Source of the DNA: Aquimarina sp. AU58
GTDB lineage: Bacteria > Bacteroidota > Bacteroidia > Flavobacteriales > Flavobacteriaceae
Length of the DNA: 64,000 nt
Reading direction: 5' to 3'
NCBI RefSeq assembly: GCF_900312745.1
Contig: NZ_OMPD01000014.1
Coordinates: forward strand, 1,178,001 to 1,242,000
Under the pieces are notes generated by a model. It did no database searches and was not told the origin of the DNA. It saw only the letters and a program-made list of their open reading frames with translations. Positions 46,658 through 55,245 of the stretch are shown piece by piece (the first letter of the stretch is position 1; the number at the start of each line of letters is the position of its first letter). The translations under genes and the position numbers were made by a program.

Positions 46658-47035
46658 ATGACCAGAACACTTACTAAACAAGAATTACATAACCTTGCAA
46701 TGAATATTGTAGGTGAAGAATTAGAAAAAAAAGGCTTCGAATTTATTGCAATTAATAGCACTTTGGGAAAACATCCTCAGTTTGTGTGTATTGATAAATC
46801 TAATCAAAGATATTTCGTGCTTGTTAAAGCAGTTTCGTATCCGGATAACCCTCATAATTATGATATTATCTGGATGGAGTCGTTTAAAAAACATGCTATA
46901 GAACAAGAAGCAAAAGTATTCTACGCAGGTGTTGGTTTACAAAATCCTGAAAACCCAAATAAACCAGTACTTTTAAACGAAGAATATATTTTGGAATATG
47001 CAGGGCTACAAACCATTGAAACTCATCTGAACTAA
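46658..47035 (+). CDS. Conserved small protein next to apbE
   Basis: A 125-residue soluble protein (ELEKKGFEFIAINSTLGKHPQF, DIIWMESFKKHAIEQEAKVFYAGVG). No cofactor or metal motif is visible. I recall flavobacterial homologues being annotated, without visible basis, as an NqrF-like subunit because they sit near nqr or apbE. It has none of the NqrF domains. It lies four bases before apbE and likely shares its transcript, so a role in flavin transfer or Nqr assembly is possible but unproven. Confidence 0.7.
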   Translation: MTRTLTKQELHNLAMNIVGEELEKKGFEFIAINSTLGKHPQFVCIDKSNQRYFVLVKAVSYPDNPHNYDIIWMESFKKHAIEQEAKVFYAGVGLQNPENPNKPVLLNEEYILEYAGLQTIETHLN

Positions 47036-47039
47036 AATT

Positions 47040-48047
47040 ATGATTCGAAAAATAGGTATAGTTGTATTAATAGGATTGTTTTTCTCATGTAAAAAGGAAC
47101 CTAAATTACATCTTAATTACACTAATGGTAAAGCTTTCGGAACCACGTTTTCGGTTCAGTTTATAGATGATAAAGAGTATGATTTTTCAAGATCATATGA
47201 TAGTTTGATCAATGTGATCAATAGATCAATGTCTACTTATAGTAAGGATTCTGATATATCGAGGATAAACTCTGGCGATACTACTGTAGTGATAGATGAA
47301 CATTTTGTAAAAGTATTTGATGCTTCTAAAAGGATACATAAAGAAACAAATGGAGCTTTTGATCCTACAATTGGGATTTTGGTAAATGCATGGGATTTTG
47401 GACCAGAAGGAAAAATAGCCTCTTTAGATAGTCTTAAAATAGATAGTTTATTGCTCTCGGTTGGTTTACACAAAGTAATACTGAAAGAGAATAAAATTGT
47501 AAAAGATGACCCTAAAACATATATCGATTTTAATGCATTGGCAAAAGGATACGGAGTAGATGTTTTTGCTGAATTTTTTGAAAGCAAGGGGTTTAAGAAT
47601 TACCTGGTTGAGATAGGAGGGGAGATTAGAGGTAAAGGAAGTAATGTGATTAAACAAAAACCCTGGCGAATTGGAGTAGAAGATCCTAACTTTGATGATA
47701 CGCAATCCTATAGTAAAGTAATTTCATTACACGATGAAGCTATGGCGACTTCTGGTGGGTATAGAAAGTATAAAATTGATGAAAACGGAGAGCGATATAT
47801 TCATATTTTGAATGCTAAAACTGGGTACCCATTAAAATCAAACCTTCTGGCAGTTTCTATTATTGCTAATACCTGTATGGAAGCAGATGCATATGCAACT
47901 GCATTAATGTCGATGGGATTAGAAGGTTCAAAAAAATTCTTAGAAACGCATCAGGAACTCAAAGCATTCTTTATTTATGAAGATCAAAATAAAGAATTAA
48001 AAACACTATCTGTAAATGGTTTTCCGGATAGTGACTCTAAACTTTAA
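47040..48047 (+). CDS. apbE: FAD:protein FMN transferase
   Basis: A 335-residue lipoprotein (lipobox Cys17, LFFSC) that attaches FMN, taken from FAD, to Thr residues of target proteins on the periplasmic side. Motifs include AFGTTFSVQF, FDPTIGILVNAWDFGP, NALAKGYGVD, VEIGGEIRGKG and DAYATALMSMG. NqrB and NqrC in this window carry typical acceptor sites, so they are the likely clients. A terminator follows. Confidence 0.95.
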   Translation: MIRKIGIVVLIGLFFSCKKEPKLHLNYTNGKAFGTTFSVQFIDDKEYDFSRSYDSLINVINRSMSTYSKDSDISRINSGDTTVVIDEHFVKVFDASKRIHKETNGAFDPTIGILVNAWDFGPEGKIASLDSLKIDSLLLSVGLHKVILKENKIVKDDPKTYIDFNALAKGYGVDVFAEFFESKGFKNYLVEIGGEIRGKGSNVIKQKPWRIGVEDPNFDDTQSYSKVISLHDEAMATSGGYRKYKIDENGERYIHILNAKTGYPLKSNLLAVSIIANTCMEADAYATALMSMGLEGSKKFLETHQELKAFFIYEDQNKELKTLSVNGFPDSDSKL

Positions 48048-48058
48048 GATACATAAAA

Positions 48059-48088
48059 AAAGCAGCTCGAAATGTTTCGAACTGCTTT
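48059..48088. terminator. Terminator between apbE and the metalloprotease gene
   Basis: AAAGCAGCTCGAAA and TTTCGAACTGCTTT form a 14-bp stem with one C-A mismatch and a two-base loop, between convergent stop codons. Confidence 0.75.
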
Positions 48089-48112
48089 GTGAAATAAATG
48101 ACTTGTCTATTC

Positions 48113-49033
48113 CTAGTAAAATTGACGTAAAGCTTGTATATCTGAGTTACTGGGGCCGTAAGAAGTTCCATTTCTTCTACCGTACTCTATAGCATTAGTA
48201 AAAGGCCTGTTATCACTCCTTCTTACCATATCGTATCTTCCACCTCCTATAGACTTAGAAGGGTAAAGCATAATCGAAGCCCAATCAAAAGAAGTTAAAT
48301 TTTGAGTGCCTTGAATACTTATATTTGGATTGTTTACATATGCAATGATGTGATTGTTTCGGTCTGATCTCTGGTGCTCGTGAGCAAGCCCCAAAGCATG
48401 TCCTAACTCATGAATTGCTACAGATACATAAGGGTCATTTGTAGAAAGATCTTGTGCCCCACCATACATCCCAAGGCGAGAATAATCTGCACCATTTGCT
48501 ATTACTCGAATGTAGTTTCTATGCTGGCTAGGATTATAATATACAAATCGTACACCTAAACGATTAGCCCATACCCCAGCAGCCTGAATAATACTGTTTC
48601 TATTCTGACTCGGTACCCCTGGAGTAAATTGAATAGGGATTACACCATTGGTCCAACCTCTAACTCCATAAGGGATTGCTCCTTTGGCTGTAGGTACTGC
48701 TTCGTCAGTGATAACCACACCTTTTGGCAATAACATGTCTCCACCTAATACATAATCTCCCTGATCATTAATCTGATAATGAATTTTTTCAGAACCGATA
48801 TACCCTTCTTTAAGTTCTCCCGCAGAAGATATTAAATGAGTATCAGCATTAGAAATAGCTAAATCATTCGAATTTAGATTTCCAAAATTGAATGAAGAAT
48901 AATCAAAATTGGCATATTCTAATGTTTTTTCATCCATTTCTTCGGGAGTGGTCTCATCATTTTTAGTACATGATGTCGAAATTATGGTAGTTGCAGCAAC
49001 CATAATCGCTAAAAATCTTTTGTTTGATTTCAT
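48113..49033 (-). CDS. Astacin-like (M12A) zinc metalloprotease lipoprotein
   Basis: A 306-residue exported enzyme with lipobox Cys22 (ISTSC). The zinc motif HELGHALGLAHE (208-219) has the astacin HExxHxxGxxHE form, and the Met-turn follows as WASIMLYPS. The N-terminal 100 residues are an acidic propeptide-like region. It should be a surface-anchored endopeptidase, related to flavastacin. It stands alone, with about 295 bases of non-coding sequence upstream. Confidence 0.92.
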   Translation of the reverse strand: MKSNKRFLAIMVAATTIISTSCTKNDETTPEEMDEKTLEYANFDYSSFNFGNLNSNDLAISNADTHLISSAGELKEGYIGSEKIHYQINDQGDYVLGGDMLLPKGVVITDEAVPTAKGAIPYGVRGWTNGVIPIQFTPGVPSQNRNSIIQAAGVWANRLGVRFVYYNPSQHRNYIRVIANGADYSRLGMYGGAQDLSTNDPYVSVAIHELGHALGLAHEHQRSDRNNHIIAYVNNPNISIQGTQNLTSFDWASIMLYPSKSIGGGRYDMVRRSDNRPFTNAIEYGRRNGTSYGPSNSDIQALRQFY

Positions 49034-49328
49034 TTTTGTTAAATTTTGTGTTAAAAAATTACGCTTATTGTGTTATCAAACAAATCTAAATGTTAGAGAA
49101 AAATTAAAATTTAACAAAAGTGTATATTTGATAGCACTTTTTGAGGAGCTTTTTAATTTTTTGTTAAATAATAAACAGTGCCAGGAAGAGGTGTGTAATT
49201 TCAATATAAAAACATGAATACCTAATAGAGGTCATTGGAGTTTTTTAGAACAAATTATCAAATAACTTTTGATATCTTATTCATCCTTAAAGCAATGTAA
49301 TATAATTTACCTGTCTTTTTGACCTTAG

Positions 49329-50096
49329 TTATGGTTTATAACAAACAGGAAGAATTTCTCCTGGGGCAAGACAGTATTTTGTTACACACTCTTTTGATAA
49401 AATATTAGTGTAATCTACCTCATCAACTTTAAAACCAATAGCTCTTAATTTTTCGAAATAATCCCGACCATAAACCCTTACATGATCATATTGACCAAAT
49501 ATTCTGGCACGTTCCTGTGGATCTGTGATGCTGTTATCTTCAAAAGTTACATCTCTATTTAGATCCTGAGGAATTTGTAGAATTGCCATCCCGCCCGGTT
49601 TTAGCACCCTGAAAATTTCTTGCATAGCTGTAGTATCATCTGGGATATGTTCTAAAACATGATTGCAAAAGATAATGTCATATTCATTATCGATAAAAGG
49701 TAAATTGCATATATCAGCTTTTACATCTGCTAATGGAGAGTTAAGATCAGTAGTAGTATAATCAAGATGTTTTAAATTTCTAAACCTTTTATAAAATGCT
49801 TGTTCAGGAGCAAAATGTAATACTTTTGCAGGAGTAGTAAAAAATTCGGTTTCATGGGCTAGAAATAACCAGAGTAACCGATGGCGTTCTAATGATAAAG
49901 TCGAAGGAGAAAGTACATTATCTCTTTGTGTACCATATCCATAAGGCAAAAAACGAGAAAAACTTTTGCCATCAATTGGATCAGTATATGTGTTTCCTCG
50001 TAAAAATAATGATAATATCGGGCGTGCTATATAACTCAATCGAATCAATAGTGGCCTGGGGATCGTATTAAGTATTAATTTAAATAGTTTTTTCAT
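49329..50096 (-). CDS. Class I SAM-dependent methyltransferase
   Basis: A 255-residue enzyme of the Methyltransf_11 type. Motif I is represented by LHFAPEQAFYKRF, motif II by DVKADICNLPFIDNEYDIIFCNHVLEHI, and motif III by [15 protein letters not shown]. The N-terminal 60 residues include a basic amphipathic stretch and a GKSFSRFLPYGYG motif. The substrate is unknown; similar proteins are found in surface-glycan loci. It follows map in the same direction, 47 bp away. Confidence 0.85.
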   Translation of the reverse strand: MKKLFKLILNTIPRPLLIRLSYIARPILSLFLRGNTYTDPIDGKSFSRFLPYGYGTQRDNVLSPSTLSLERHRLLWLFLAHETEFFTTPAKVLHFAPEQAFYKRFRNLKHLDYTTTDLNSPLADVKADICNLPFIDNEYDIIFCNHVLEHIPDDTTAMQEIFRVLKPGGMAILQIPQDLNRDVTFEDNSITDPQERARIFGQYDHVRVYGRDYFEKLRAIGFKVDEVDYTNILSKECVTKYCLAPGEILPVCYKP

Positions 50097-50142
50097 TTTG
50101 AAAAGCTACACAATGCAGACTTTGAGTGCTAAAGAATATATA

Positions 50143-50961
50143 CTATACAGTCAACACTTCTTGTCTAAAGGCATCTTCTTCATTAGATTCAATACCTAAT
50201 GCCTGATAGATATATTTAAAGGTTGAAAGAATTTCAGGTTTTCCATCGATTATAGCCACATCATGCTCAAAATGAGCACTCGGTTTGCCATCCGCTGTAA
50301 GAATAGTCCAGCCGTCTTGTAGTTGTTTGATACGATGGGTTCCCATATTTGTCATAGGTTCTATAGCAACGACCATACCTTCAATAAATTTTTTCCCTTT
50401 ACCACGACGTCCATAATTAGGCATCTCGGGATCTTCATGCATTTTTCGACCCAAACCATGACCCACTAATTCTCTAACCACTCCATAACCAGCTTCTTCG
50501 GTGAACTTCTGGATTGCATACCCAACATCACCAACTCGTTTTCCAACTTTAAACTCAGCAATCCCAACGTATAGAGATTCTTTAGTAATGCGAAGTAAAC
50601 GTTCTACTTCTTCTGATACTTCACCTACAGGAAATGTATATGCATGATCTCCATAAAAATCATTTTTAATAGCACCGCAATCAATAGATATAATATCACC
50701 TTCTTCTAATGGAGTGTTATTTGGGATCCCATGAACCACTTGAGCATTAGGACTCATACATAAGGTATTTGGGAAATCGTACAATCCCAAAAAACCAGGA
50801 ATTGCACCATGATCTCTAATAAATTCTTCTGCAAGTTTATCTAACTGTAGCGTAGTTACCCCAGGTTTAACTTCAGGGGCTAACATCCCTAATGTTTTAG
50901 ATACAATTAATGCACTTTCTCGCATTAATTCTATTTCTTCACGTGTTTTAGTAATAATCAT
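50143..50961 (-). CDS. map: Type I methionine aminopeptidase
   Basis: A 272-residue metal-dependent aminopeptidase removing N-terminal Met from nascent proteins. Metal ligands are visible: the two Asp in IDCGAIKNDFYGDH, His in LVGHGLGRKMHED, Glu in AIEPMTNMG and Glu in HFEHDVAI. A short C-terminal extension (about 20 residues) is also seen in other flavobacterial homologues I know. A TAAATTTG box at 50990-50997 on the minus strand is a likely promoter. Confidence 0.97.
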   Translation of the reverse strand: MIITKTREEIELMRESALIVSKTLGMLAPEVKPGVTTLQLDKLAEEFIRDHGAIPGFLGLYDFPNTLCMSPNAQVVHGIPNNTPLEEGDIISIDCGAIKNDFYGDHAYTFPVGEVSEEVERLLRITKESLYVGIAEFKVGKRVGDVGYAIQKFTEEAGYGVVRELVGHGLGRKMHEDPEMPNYGRRGKGKKFIEGMVVAIEPMTNMGTHRIKQLQDGWTILTADGKPSAHFEHDVAIIDGKPEILSTFKYIYQALGIESNEEDAFRQEVLTV

Positions 50962-50989
50962 ATGTAAACAATTCCTTGATAAAAGAAGG

Positions 50990-50997
50990 CAAATTTA
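50990..50997 (-). promoter_or_regulatory. Bacteroidota -7 box for map
   Basis: The minus strand reads TAAATTTG, 29 bases before the map start codon; a TTG lies 23 bases further upstream as a loosely spaced -33 box. Confidence 0.45.
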
Positions 50998-51076
50998 CAA
51001 AGAATAATGCTTGTTCTGTTCAACAGCACCCTCTATTTTGATGTTTCACTTTTTTACGCTATTGATTAGCGTACTT

Positions 51077-51538
51077 TTAAGTGGTTTTTAATGTAAATGA
51101 AGTAGTTAGGCCTACGCAAAAATTTCGAGGTAACTTATCCACTCCAAAAATTGCTCTTGTGTGTGTACCTTTTTCTTCTAGTACCTTAATAAATAGATCT
51201 GAAGCCCCATTTACTACAATAGGAGAATCGTCCCAATGAGCACCCGATTGAAAGTAAGCATCAATATGATTGAGCCCTTCAATAGCATCAAAGCCAATTT
51301 TTTTATCTATCTGGGCAAGAACATTAAGAGCACATAATTTCATAGCTTCATATCCTTGATCCGTTGTTATGGTATTTCCTAATCTGCCTTGATATAAGTA
51401 TTCACCATTTTGAATAGGAAATTGGATAGCTACATAGGCAATATTACCTCTTGTATTTACAGATACATAAGACCCTCCTGGGACAGATATTTCTGGTAAT
51501 TGGAGTCCAAGTGTGTTTAATTTCTCTTTTGGTGTCAT
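51077..51538 (-). CDS. RidA/YjgF family protein
   Basis: A 153-residue member of the RidA superfamily of small trimeric proteins. Motifs LNHIDAYFQSG, FIKVLEEKGTHTRAIFGVDKLPRN are in the family order. The canonical catalytic Arg (in LPR) is retained, so an enamine/imine deaminase role is possible, although the following residues (NFCVGL) differ from the classic GALVEI. It lies 8 bp downstream of the thioredoxin-like gene and is probably coexpressed. Confidence 0.86.
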   Translation of the reverse strand: MTPKEKLNTLGLQLPEISVPGGSYVSVNTRGNIAYVAIQFPIQNGEYLYQGRLGNTITTDQGYEAMKLCALNVLAQIDKKIGFDAIEGLNHIDAYFQSGAHWDDSPIVVNGASDLFIKVLEEKGTHTRAIFGVDKLPRNFCVGLTTSFTLKTT

Positions 51539-51546
51539 CGAATTAT

Positions 51547-52140
51547 TTAATCTTCGTAAGAATGTTTATAAGGTTGTTCAGAAACAATTGCCAATATATC
51601 TTTTTCGAGGGTTTCTCTTGCAAATTCTACATAACGCCCTATTTCTTCTCCATTTTTATAAAAGATAAAAGTTGGCACTCGCATGATGTCTAAATCTTTT
51701 TCAAAACCTTTGGGAGTATCTTTTGATCTTGTTACTGTTATTAATTCCAGATTTTTATAACTAAAATTAGAAGCGTCCAGTATTTTATAAAATGTGGGAG
51801 TTTCTCTTTTACTGTCACTACACCAGGTGCCCATAAAAGCTTTAATCGTAATATTTTTTAGGTATGGAGATAATTTCTCTACAGTTCTGGTATCGACAGT
51901 ATAATTTTTGTAATTAGTATTAAACCAATTTCCATATGGCTTTTGTTCTAACGCTTTTCGATCTTGTTTGCCTACTAAAAAATCTGATTTAGAGCTGTTT
52001 TTCTTTTCAGTTGAAACTTGCTGTTGCTTACTTTTCGTTAGTTCAGCATTAGAATTTTTATCATTTGTAGCAGTAGAAGTACTTCCACAAGAAAAAAGAA
52101 AACCGGTAATGGTAATAGCTAAAAAAAATATTTTTTTCAT
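51547..52140 (-). CDS. Thioredoxin-like lipoprotein
   Basis: A 197-residue lipoprotein (lipobox Cys18, LFSC) with a Ser/Lys/Asn-rich linker, then a thioredoxin fold. The active site reads TWCSDSKRETP: only the first Cys of the usual CxxC is present, and the family's cis-Pro is in MRVPTFIF. A reductase role based on one Cys, or a binding role, is likely. The start at 52140 is preferred to 52152, which adds residues before a good signal peptide. Confidence 0.85.
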   Translation of the reverse strand: MKKIFFLAITITGFLFSCGSTSTATNDKNSNAELTKSKQQQVSTEKKNSSKSDFLVGKQDRKALEQKPYGNWFNTNYKNYTVDTRTVEKLSPYLKNITIKAFMGTWCSDSKRETPTFYKILDASNFSYKNLELITVTRSKDTPKGFEKDLDIMRVPTFIFYKNGEEIGRYVEFARETLEKDILAIVSEQPYKHSYED

Positions 52141-52305
52141 TTTGATCCACAATTGTTTGCTCTGCCAATATATATAAATTCTAATGCTTGATCCAATGAT
52201 TTGATACTAGTTTAACAAATAATGAAATATCGACGCAGCGTTTTTATTTTTTCGGGGTTTAATAGATAGAAAACAAAGATAATATTCACTTAAAAAAAGA
52301 AAACC

Positions 52306-53157
52306 ATGAAAAAATTATTGATTTGTGCCCTGATTTTTGGCCTAGTAGTGAGTTGTACTAAAAATGATGTTGATGATAGTGTTTCTGAACAAAATAATAA
52401 AGAAACATTTGAATTGAGTAAAACCGTGAACCTGGCTATGGATGATTTTGGGAAAATTTCGGAACAGGCTTCTTTAGATCTTAAAAACTCCTCTAAAAAT
52501 AGTAAAGGTACCTGTTTCTCTATCGAATTATTAATTCCTTATCAGGAAAAACCTATTCCGGGTTTTTTGGGATATGATCATTACAGTAAGATGATTTTAA
52601 ATGATACAGGAGACCAATGCCAATTTGACGATTGGACAGGTAGTTTAGAATACTATGTAGCCGAAGATTTACCATCTAAGTTTAAGGACTCTGCAGTGTT
52701 TAAAAATGTGCAATACGATCGGGGATATATTTTTGATGGGTATAGAGTAGCTCAAAAAAATGAAGAACAAAGCACCGATGATATTCCGGTATTTGATGTA
52801 AAAATAGATGGAGTTATTACAGCTCCTGATGGAGAAACATATCAGTATACAACGAATAGAAATTTTTCTTTTCAAAACCGATATACAGAACAAGGGGTTA
52901 TTACTTTAAAAGAATCCTCTTCATTAGAAAACCTACAAAAACCTTTCTTTATAAAATCAAAATCTGTTGATGGATCTCCAATAGTATATAAAGCAGCATG
53001 TTTTGAAGGATTGAGCTTCCTTAAATATCCTGTGCAGGGATCACAAGATTATTCTAGTAATTTTGGAGTTAATTTTAATATTAATTTTGGCGACGGAACC
53101 TGTGATCGTGAGGTTATACTTACTTCTATAGAAGGGACGATAACTTTTGACCTTTAA
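52306..53157 (+). CDS. Predicted lipoprotein, unknown family
   Basis: A 283-residue protein with a lipobox at Cys17 (LVVSC). The mature part has several Cys (KGTCFSIELL, DTGDQCQFDDW, KAACFEGLS) and ends with NINFGDGTCDREVILT, the same layout as the lipoprotein at 5573-6400. It faces the FecR gene of the second ECF pair (convergent) and shares an ACGCAGCG motif upstream with that sigma gene. No function is assigned. Confidence 0.78.
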   Translation: MKKLLICALIFGLVVSCTKNDVDDSVSEQNNKETFELSKTVNLAMDDFGKISEQASLDLKNSSKNSKGTCFSIELLIPYQEKPIPGFLGYDHYSKMILNDTGDQCQFDDWTGSLEYYVAEDLPSKFKDSAVFKNVQYDRGYIFDGYRVAQKNEEQSTDDIPVFDVKIDGVITAPDGETYQYTTNRNFSFQNRYTEQGVITLKESSSLENLQKPFFIKSKSVDGSPIVYKAACFEGLSFLKYPVQGSQDYSSNFGVNFNINFGDGTCDREVILTSIEGTITFDL

Positions 53158-53176
53158 ATAATATATGTTAAGTTTA

Positions 53177-53214
53177 AAAAACCGGCCTATAAAATGTTTT
53201 ATAGGCCGGTTTTT
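53177..53214. terminator. Bidirectional terminator after the lipoprotein gene
   Basis: Perfect 18-base arms (AAAAACCGGCCTATAAAA and complement) around TG, with A and T runs on either side, between convergent genes. Confidence 0.88.
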
Positions 53215-53334
53215 AATATACAAACAATAAGGTGTTTATAGTATAGAAAGCACTAATGACCAGAAGCATTAGAATATCTTTTTAGAGTTGTAAAGAAGAT
53301 TGTTTATCTGGTACTGCAAATGTTATATGTCTTT

Positions 53335-54429
53335 TTAATTTGCACAATTACCTTCTCCTATAAGTATAAAAATCTCGCCTTCCTTTTCTATTTTTACGTT
53401 GAATTTCTTAGCTAATTCACTCAATACTTTTTCGGTAGTTGCATTGCTAAAAGATCCCGTGTATTTACAATCGAGTAGAGGACTGCGTTTTAATCTAATT
53501 TTGGCGTCAAAATTTTCTCCCAAATCACTTATAATTTGATTCACACTAACATTTTTATAATGTAAAACACTAGTTCTCCAGGCAAATTGATTTGGAGATC
53601 TTTTAAGAAGCATAATACCTTGGGGGTTGACATTAAAACTTTGTCCCGCAACTACATTTTGTTTTTTACCAGTTGTACGATGAATTATTTCTGCAGAACC
53701 TTCAATAAGCGTGATATAATCGGCATCTTTTTCTACAGATATTGCAAAAGAATTTCCGCTAACCTGAACATTACAATAGTTTCCGTGTATCACGAATGGT
53801 TTTGATTCATTTTTCTGTATTGAAAAGAATAAAGTACCAACAAGATCAACTCTTCTATAGCTTTGTATCGAAGTATTAAAATTAACTTTGCTATTTTTTC
53901 TCATTACCATCGTACTCGAATCGGGAAGCTTAATATACTTGGTGTTTTTTGTTGAAGCATATTTTTCTGAAGCGATATAGGATACCCCAATAAATCCTTT
54001 TTCGTTACTTTCTTCGTCTGGCTCTAAAATGGTAGAGTCTATAGAAAAAGTTTCTGTTTTAGAAGTTTTTACAGGTTTATCTTCTGTATTCGATTCTACA
54101 GGTTTGATTTCAATAATTTCTGGTTGCTCTTCTATTTGAATTGTGGTTTGAACATTTTTTGGTTCGACAGAATCGATATTTTCCTGGTGTGAAGGAGTGA
54201 TCTCGGTATTTTCAGGAGTCGTGTCATTCATTACATAATACAGAATGAATATAGCGCAAAGTAATATGGCAATAACAGTTATTTCATACCAAGGTATATA
54301 ATTACGCTTAATCTTTTCTTTCTGTACTGCATTGTATATGTCATCAAACCTATCCTTCGATGGTATAATCGAATCACTTTTAAATTTTGCTTGTAAAAGC
54401 GGTTTTAAAAGGTCTTTATCATCTTTCAT
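53335..54429 (-). CDS. FecR-family anti-sigma/regulator with DUF4974
   Basis: A 364-residue single-span protein. N-terminal cytoplasmic part about 1-45, transmembrane helix about 47-66, an acidic Pro/Glu/Lys spacer, then a FecR domain (about 155-270; YIKLPDSSTMVMRKNSKVNF, GTLFFSIQKN, FVIHGNYCNVQVSGNSF, ITLIEGSAEI) and a C-terminal DUF4974 (about 290-355). It would sequester the ECF sigma encoded 25 bp upstream. Unusually, no TonB-dependent SusC-type gene follows it; the next gene downstream is convergent. Confidence 0.93.
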   Translation of the reverse strand: MKDDKDLLKPLLQAKFKSDSIIPSKDRFDDIYNAVQKEKIKRNYIPWYEITVIAILLCAIFILYYVMNDTTPENTEITPSHQENIDSVEPKNVQTTIQIEEQPEIIEIKPVESNTEDKPVKTSKTETFSIDSTILEPDEESNEKGFIGVSYIASEKYASTKNTKYIKLPDSSTMVMRKNSKVNFNTSIQSYRRVDLVGTLFFSIQKNESKPFVIHGNYCNVQVSGNSFAISVEKDADYITLIEGSAEIIHRTTGKKQNVVAGQSFNVNPQGIMLLKRSPNQFAWRTSVLHYKNVSVNQIISDLGENFDAKIRLKRSPLLDCKYTGSFSNATTEKVLSELAKKFNVKIEKEGEIFILIGEGNCAN

Positions 54430-54454
54430 TTGTTACTCATTTAGGTTTTAAACG

Positions 54455-55021
54455 TTAAAACTTTACAACTCCATTATTCCTCATACGCTCTAATAGCTTC
54501 TTTCTTGCTCTGGTATAGTTAGATCTTGATGTGCTTTCTTTAATATTAAGCATTTCTCCTATTTCTTTATGAGAATATCCTTCGATGGCATAGAGATTTA
54601 GAACATAGCGATACTGTTCGGGTAAATCACTAATAAAGGTTCGTAACCTCTCTATCGATATTTCCTTAGATAGATAGTCTTTTTCAGGCTCTTCTAGTTC
54701 CTGTATCTCATTTTTGTTGATGAAATCTTCATGATCTACATGAATCGTTTTTTTCATTTTATGCCAATGATCAATAGCGCAATTCACAACAATTCTTTCA
54801 ATCCAACTTCCCAGCATTCCTTTATGGCGGTATTTTTGAATACTTTTAAAAACTTTAATAAAAGCTTCTTGTACAATGTCTTCTGCATCAGATTGATTTA
54901 CACAATAGCGAAGACCCACCGCAATCATTCGCGGTGCAAAAGTATTGTATATTTTTTCCATGGCATCCCGATTACCCTTTTTACAGGCTTTTACTAGTCT
55001 GTCTTGTTCTTTTTTATTCAT
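54455..55021 (-). CDS. ECF-family RNA polymerase sigma factor
   Basis: A 188-residue ECF sigma. Region 2 is at about 25-95 (YCVNQSDAEDIVQEAFIKVF, GSWIERIVVNCAID), and region 4 at about 120-180 (LPEQYRYVLNLYAIEGYSHKE). It is followed after 25 bp by a FecR-type anti-sigma gene, forming a standard cell-surface-signalling pair. The DNA words used upstream of this gene differ from the TTACGCAACC element before the first ECF gene in the window. Confidence 0.95.
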   Translation of the reverse strand: MNKKEQDRLVKACKKGNRDAMEKIYNTFAPRMIAVGLRYCVNQSDAEDIVQEAFIKVFKSIQKYRHKGMLGSWIERIVVNCAIDHWHKMKKTIHVDHEDFINKNEIQELEEPEKDYLSKEISIERLRTFISDLPEQYRYVLNLYAIEGYSHKEIGEMLNIKESTSRSNYTRARKKLLERMRNNGVVKF

Positions 55022-55171
55022 GAATAAGGGTTAGTGCTTAACTCATATAATGTATAACCAAGAATATTGGGTTTCGCTGCGTACTAATTATACTTTTTTT
55101 ATCTACATAAAAACATATAATCTATGTTAAGGTAACAAAAGAATTTTGAAAAATAAAAAGACAGAAAAACA

Positions 55172-55205
55172 CGAGTCGCATAAAAGCACTCTTTTATGCG
55201 ACTTG
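55172..55205 (-). terminator. Terminator after gpmI
   Basis: Fifteen-base arms with one G-T pair (CGAGTCGCATAAAAG and CTTTTATGCGACTTG), four-base loop, about 40 bases after the gpmI stop codon. Confidence 0.7.
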
Positions 55206-55245
55206 TTTCAAAAAAAGAAATTATTCTTTAGTGTATTTTTGAATA

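Noticed and set aside
46658-47035. An NqrF subunit, as I recall similar small proteins being named
   Set aside because: It has no ferredoxin, FAD or NADH motif; the full-length NqrF is at 35164-36471.
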